Source of the DNA: Afipia sp.
GTDB taxonomy: Bacteria > Pseudomonadota > Alphaproteobacteria > Rhizobiales > Xanthobacteraceae
DNA length: 64,000 nt
Direction: 5' to 3'
Assembly: GCA_024707075.1 (NCBI GenBank)
Contig: JANQAK010000001.1
Coordinates: 1,200,001 to 1,264,000 of the forward strand
Shown piece by piece: positions 61,993 to 64,000 of this stretch; position 1 is the stretch's first letter, and each line of letters opens with the position of its first letter. Position numbers and translations under genes: made by a program. Under the pieces are notes generated by a model. That model saw only the letters and a program-made list of their open reading frames with translations. It was not told the DNA's origin and made no database searches.

Positions 61993-63342
61993 TCAGGACT
62001 TGATGAGGCGCGCCGCGTAGAAGCCGTCGAGCCCGCCCATATGCGGATCGTCGTGCGCCAGATGAGAAGGCAGCGTGCGGATATCACCCTCCTGGGTGAG
62101 AATTTCGTCGAGCCCTGCCACCTCGTCGCGGCCGACCGGCGCGCGGCGAAGCCCCGATTCGGCGGCAAGGAGTTCCCCTACAGCCTGTTCGCCTTCCTCT
62201 GGTTCCAGCGAGCAGGTGCAGTAGACCAGGGTTCCGCCGGGCTTCAGCAGTGTGACGGCTTTTTGCAGCAGACGCTTTTGCAGCGCCGCCAGCGCGCCGA
62301 TGTCGGCTTCCTGTTTCAGCCATGCGACGTCGGGGTGACGCCGGATAGTGCCCGTCGCGGCACACGGCGCGTCCACCAGAATGCCGTCGAACAGCTCGTT
62401 GCTCGCGGGCTGCCACTCGGCGGCGTCGGCCACCGCGGTCTCCGCCGTGAGCGCGAGGCGTGAGAGATTGTCCTTGAGCCGCGCGATGCGATTGGGCGAA
62501 CGGTCCACCGCCGTCACCCGCGCGCCGGCATGAACCAGTTGCGCGGTCTTGCCGCCGGGCGCGGCGCAGAGATCGGCGATCGACTTGTCTTTAACGTCAC
62601 CGAACAGCCGGGCCGGGAGCGCGGCGGCGGCGTCCTGCACCCACCACTGGCCGTCGTTGAAACCGGGCAGCATAGTGACGGAGCCGTGCAGCAGCGTGCG
62701 CACCGTGCCGGTCGGCAGCGCCTCGCCGTGCAGGCGCGTCGCCCAGCCTTCGGGATCGGACTTCACCGTGAGATCGAGCGCCGGCTCAACGCTGATGGCG
62801 GCGGCCATGGCGCGCGTGGCGTCTTCGCCATAGGCCGCGATCCAGCGTGTCACCAGCCACGGCGGCAGATCGAGCATCTGCGATTTGACTTCGTCGATCA
62901 GCGGCTGGCCCTCGCGCGCGCAGCGCCGCAGCACGGCGTTGACGAGGCCGGCATATTTCGCCGCGCGGCGGTCCGCCTGCACGAGCCGCACCGAGAGATC
63001 GACGGCGGCATGATCCGGCACGTCCATCCACAAGATCTGCGCGGCGCCGATCAGCAACGCGCTCTGCGCGCGCGGCGCGTCGGTGGGAATCCCGCGATCG
63101 AGCAGCTTCGAGAGCACATGACCGAGGGTGCCGAGCCGGCGCAGAATCGTTGCAACCAGCCGGCGCATCAGCGCGCGGTCGCGGTCGGACAATGTTTTCA
63201 ATCCCGGATGCGCGCCCGCGCCGTCGAGCTGATCGTCCAGCATGCGGTGCTTGTGCAGCACGCCGTCAAGAATGTCGGCTGCGATGCGGCGCGCGGCGAG
63301 GCCGGGCACCTCGGTCGGCGGGGCAAATCTCGTAGAAGGCAT
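61993..63342 (-). CDS. rsmB: 16S rRNA (cytosine-C5)-methyltransferase RsmB
   Basis: RsmB (Fmu/Sun) makes m5C967 of 16S rRNA. The start at 63342 (MPSTRFAPPTEVPGLAARRI) gives 449 residues. An N-terminal NusB-like helical domain (residues 15-150) is followed by the methyltransferase domain: DLCAAPGGKTAQL near 275, VDAPCAATGTIRRHPD near 360 with a Cys, and YCTCSLEPEEGE near 410 with the catalytic Cys. The open frame continues upstream to 63468 without family resemblance. The heparinase-like gene follows on the same strand. Confidence 0.95.
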   Translation of the reverse strand: MPSTRFAPPTEVPGLAARRIAADILDGVLHKHRMLDDQLDGAGAHPGLKTLSDRDRALMRRLVATILRRLGTLGHVLSKLLDRGIPTDAPRAQSALLIGAAQILWMDVPDHAAVDLSVRLVQADRRAAKYAGLVNAVLRRCAREGQPLIDEVKSQMLDLPPWLVTRWIAAYGEDATRAMAAAISVEPALDLTVKSDPEGWATRLHGEALPTGTVRTLLHGSVTMLPGFNDGQWWVQDAAAALPARLFGDVKDKSIADLCAAPGGKTAQLVHAGARVTAVDRSPNRIARLKDNLSRLALTAETAVADAAEWQPASNELFDGILVDAPCAATGTIRRHPDVAWLKQEADIGALAALQKRLLQKAVTLLKPGGTLVYCTCSLEPEEGEQAVGELLAAESGLRRAPVGRDEVAGLDEILTQEGDIRTLPSHLAHDDPHMGGLDGFYAARLIKS

Positions 63343-63508
63343 GCAAAAAACTTCGCTGGCGGGACAACACGCAACACGAGCAACGTCACCGCCGCGCCGC
63401 GTGCCGGAGAGAGATGGCACGCGAATATGCCAAATGTAAGAATCTTGCCGGATTTTCAATCGGGTCATGATGGCGGGCGCATGAGCGGTGCTGGATATTT
63501 TCGTGTAC

Positions 63509-63592
63509 CGTCATTGCCGGGCTTGACCCGGCAATCCATCTGTCCTTTGACGACGTCAAAAAGGGGTCACCGGCTAAAGTTGGCAATGACAG
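63509..63592. repeat. Dispersed palindrome (CGTCATTGCCGGGCTTGACC type)
   Basis: Left arm CGTCATTGCCGGGCTTGACC then CGGCAATCCATC; right arm GGTCACCGGCTAAAGTTGGC then AATGACAG. It is the nearest copy of the family at 4877. A small open frame on the minus strand (63386-63634) arises from it and is not a gene. Confidence 0.75.
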
Positions 63593-63614
63593 CAAGACGG
63601 AACGAGCATCTGCG

Positions 63615-63836
63615 ATGAGCGACGATCCGATCAAAAATTCTTCTCCAGCGCCGGACGTCGTGCGTAAGCCGCTGTCGCCGCAGGCGCAACGCGCCCTGGC
63701 GGAAGCCGAGGAGCGGCGGCTGAAGGCGGCGCAGGAGAAAGCCCCGGCCGGCCCGAAGGAAATTCAGGGTCCGAAGGGGCCGGAACCGACCCGTTATGGC
63801 GACTGGGAGGTCAAGGGAATCGCGTCGGATTTCTGA
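63615..63836 (+). CDS. DUF1674 succinate dehydrogenase assembly factor 4 homologue
   Basis: A 73-residue protein ending EPTRYGDWEVKGIASDF, the invariant C-terminal signature of DUF1674/SDHAF4. The rest is charged and low in complexity (AEERRLKAAQEKAPAGPK). In mitochondria SDHAF4 binds flavinylated SdhA and aids its joining with SdhB; the same role is expected in alphaproteobacteria. It stands after a repeat and diverges from rsmB. Confidence 0.93.
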   Translation: MSDDPIKNSSPAPDVVRKPLSPQAQRALAEAEERRLKAAQEKAPAGPKEIQGPKGPEPTRYGDWEVKGIASDF

Positions 63837-63920
63837 GGTGTCGCCGGGCGGGTAGGTAGAAATACCGGCATCTCATGTTGTGGCTTGCGGGATCAGGATA
63901 ATTTGCCTTAATTTAGGCTT

Positions 63921-64000
63921 ATGTTCCTAGATCGGCAACGTCCTTATCCCATTCGGCGTTCGGCTGCGGGCGCGCCGCCATGGCTGTTCGGGCTGGTCTT
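63921..64000 (+). CDS. Possible N-terminal fragment of an unidentified protein, cut by window edge
   Basis: An open frame from ATG at 63921 runs to the end of the window (26 codons) and reads MFLDRQRPYPIRRSAAGA then PPWLFGLV. The basic start followed by a hydrophobic stretch would fit a membrane or secreted protein. It lies 84 bases after the DUF1674 gene. There is too little to name it, and the start is a guess. Confidence 0.35.
   Translation, partial: MFLDRQRPYPIRRSAAGAPPWLFGLV

Noticed and set aside
63386-63634. Minus-strand 82-codon open frame upstream of rsmB
   Set aside because: Derived from the palindromic repeat at 63509 (reads DRWIAGSSPAMT, a typical repeat-derived peptide).

Overview
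The window looks like chromosomal DNA of an alphaproteobacterium of the order Hyphomicrobiales, most likely the Bradyrhizobium/Rhodopseudomonas/Nitrobacter/Afipia group (Nitrobacteraceae). This is inferred from the protein sequences, high GC, gene order (hisA-hisH-hisB-hslVU, secB-dnaQ-coaE-maf, rho-mnmE-mnmG-rsmG-parA-parB, leuS-lptE-holA, rsmB-heparinase-purH) and several families of short palindromic intergenic repeats typical of these genomes. I see no CRISPR array, insertion sequence, prophage or toxin-antitoxin cassette.

Region 1 (0-12 kb): histidine biosynthesis (hisA cut by the window edge, hisH with a frameshift, a DUF2628 membrane protein, hisB), the HslVU protease, an Smr protein, MltA, a Tim44-like protein, SecB, and the replication/cofactor string dnaQ-coaE-maf-PPDK regulatory protein. 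Region 2 (11.6-21.2 kb): a 523-bp gene-free, partly AT-rich interval with degenerate DnaA boxes is the best candidate for the replication origin. It is followed by hemJ, rho, a GNAT gene, mnmE, mnmG, rsmG, parA and parB. Three 16-bp parS palindromes lie close to parAB, two before mnmG and one inside rsmG, so the origin and the segregation locus sit together. Region 3 (21-36 kb): holA-lptE-leuS, a dCache-GGDEF cyclase, a PLP-homeostasis protein, an L,D-transpeptidase, an orphan response regulator with a cNMP-binding protein, xthA, LolA, FtsK and a frameshifted aminotransferase.

Region 4 (36-45.6 kb): glnK-amtB, a second glnK whose own amtB partner is a deletion-ridden pseudogene, a GYF-domain membrane protein with internal repeats, a frameshifted TesB-type thioesterase, a UbiH-type hydroxylase, and a HAD / Trm112-like / LON-domain / thioredoxin-TPR string, ending with tRNA-Gly(GCC). 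Region 5 (45.7-58.1 kb) is the most accessory part: a secreted alpha/beta hydrolase, ketopantoate-reductase-like protein, two SDRs, an ABC solute-binding protein (frameshifted), an HxlR regulator, a GST, a LigI-like amidohydrolase, two MFS transporters and gamma-glutamyltransferase. Region 6 (58.2-64 kb): purH, a heparinase II/III-like protein, rsmB and the SDH assembly factor gene.

Five genes carry small frameshifts (hisH, mnmE, an aminotransferase, tesB, the ABC solute-binding protein). Four of the six lesions lie at or beside GANTC, the CcrM methylation motif, and the other two are in homopolymers. I therefore suspect basecalling error in a long-read assembly rather than real decay. The amtB-like pseudogene, with a deletion of about 1 kb, is in contrast a real loss. 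I found no convincing undescribed system. The most interesting items are the predicted oriC-parS layout, the GANTC-linked frame breaks, the orphaned PII protein with a retained sigma-54 promoter, the paired CTAGTG-bounded palindromes and the repeat-built GYF membrane protein.
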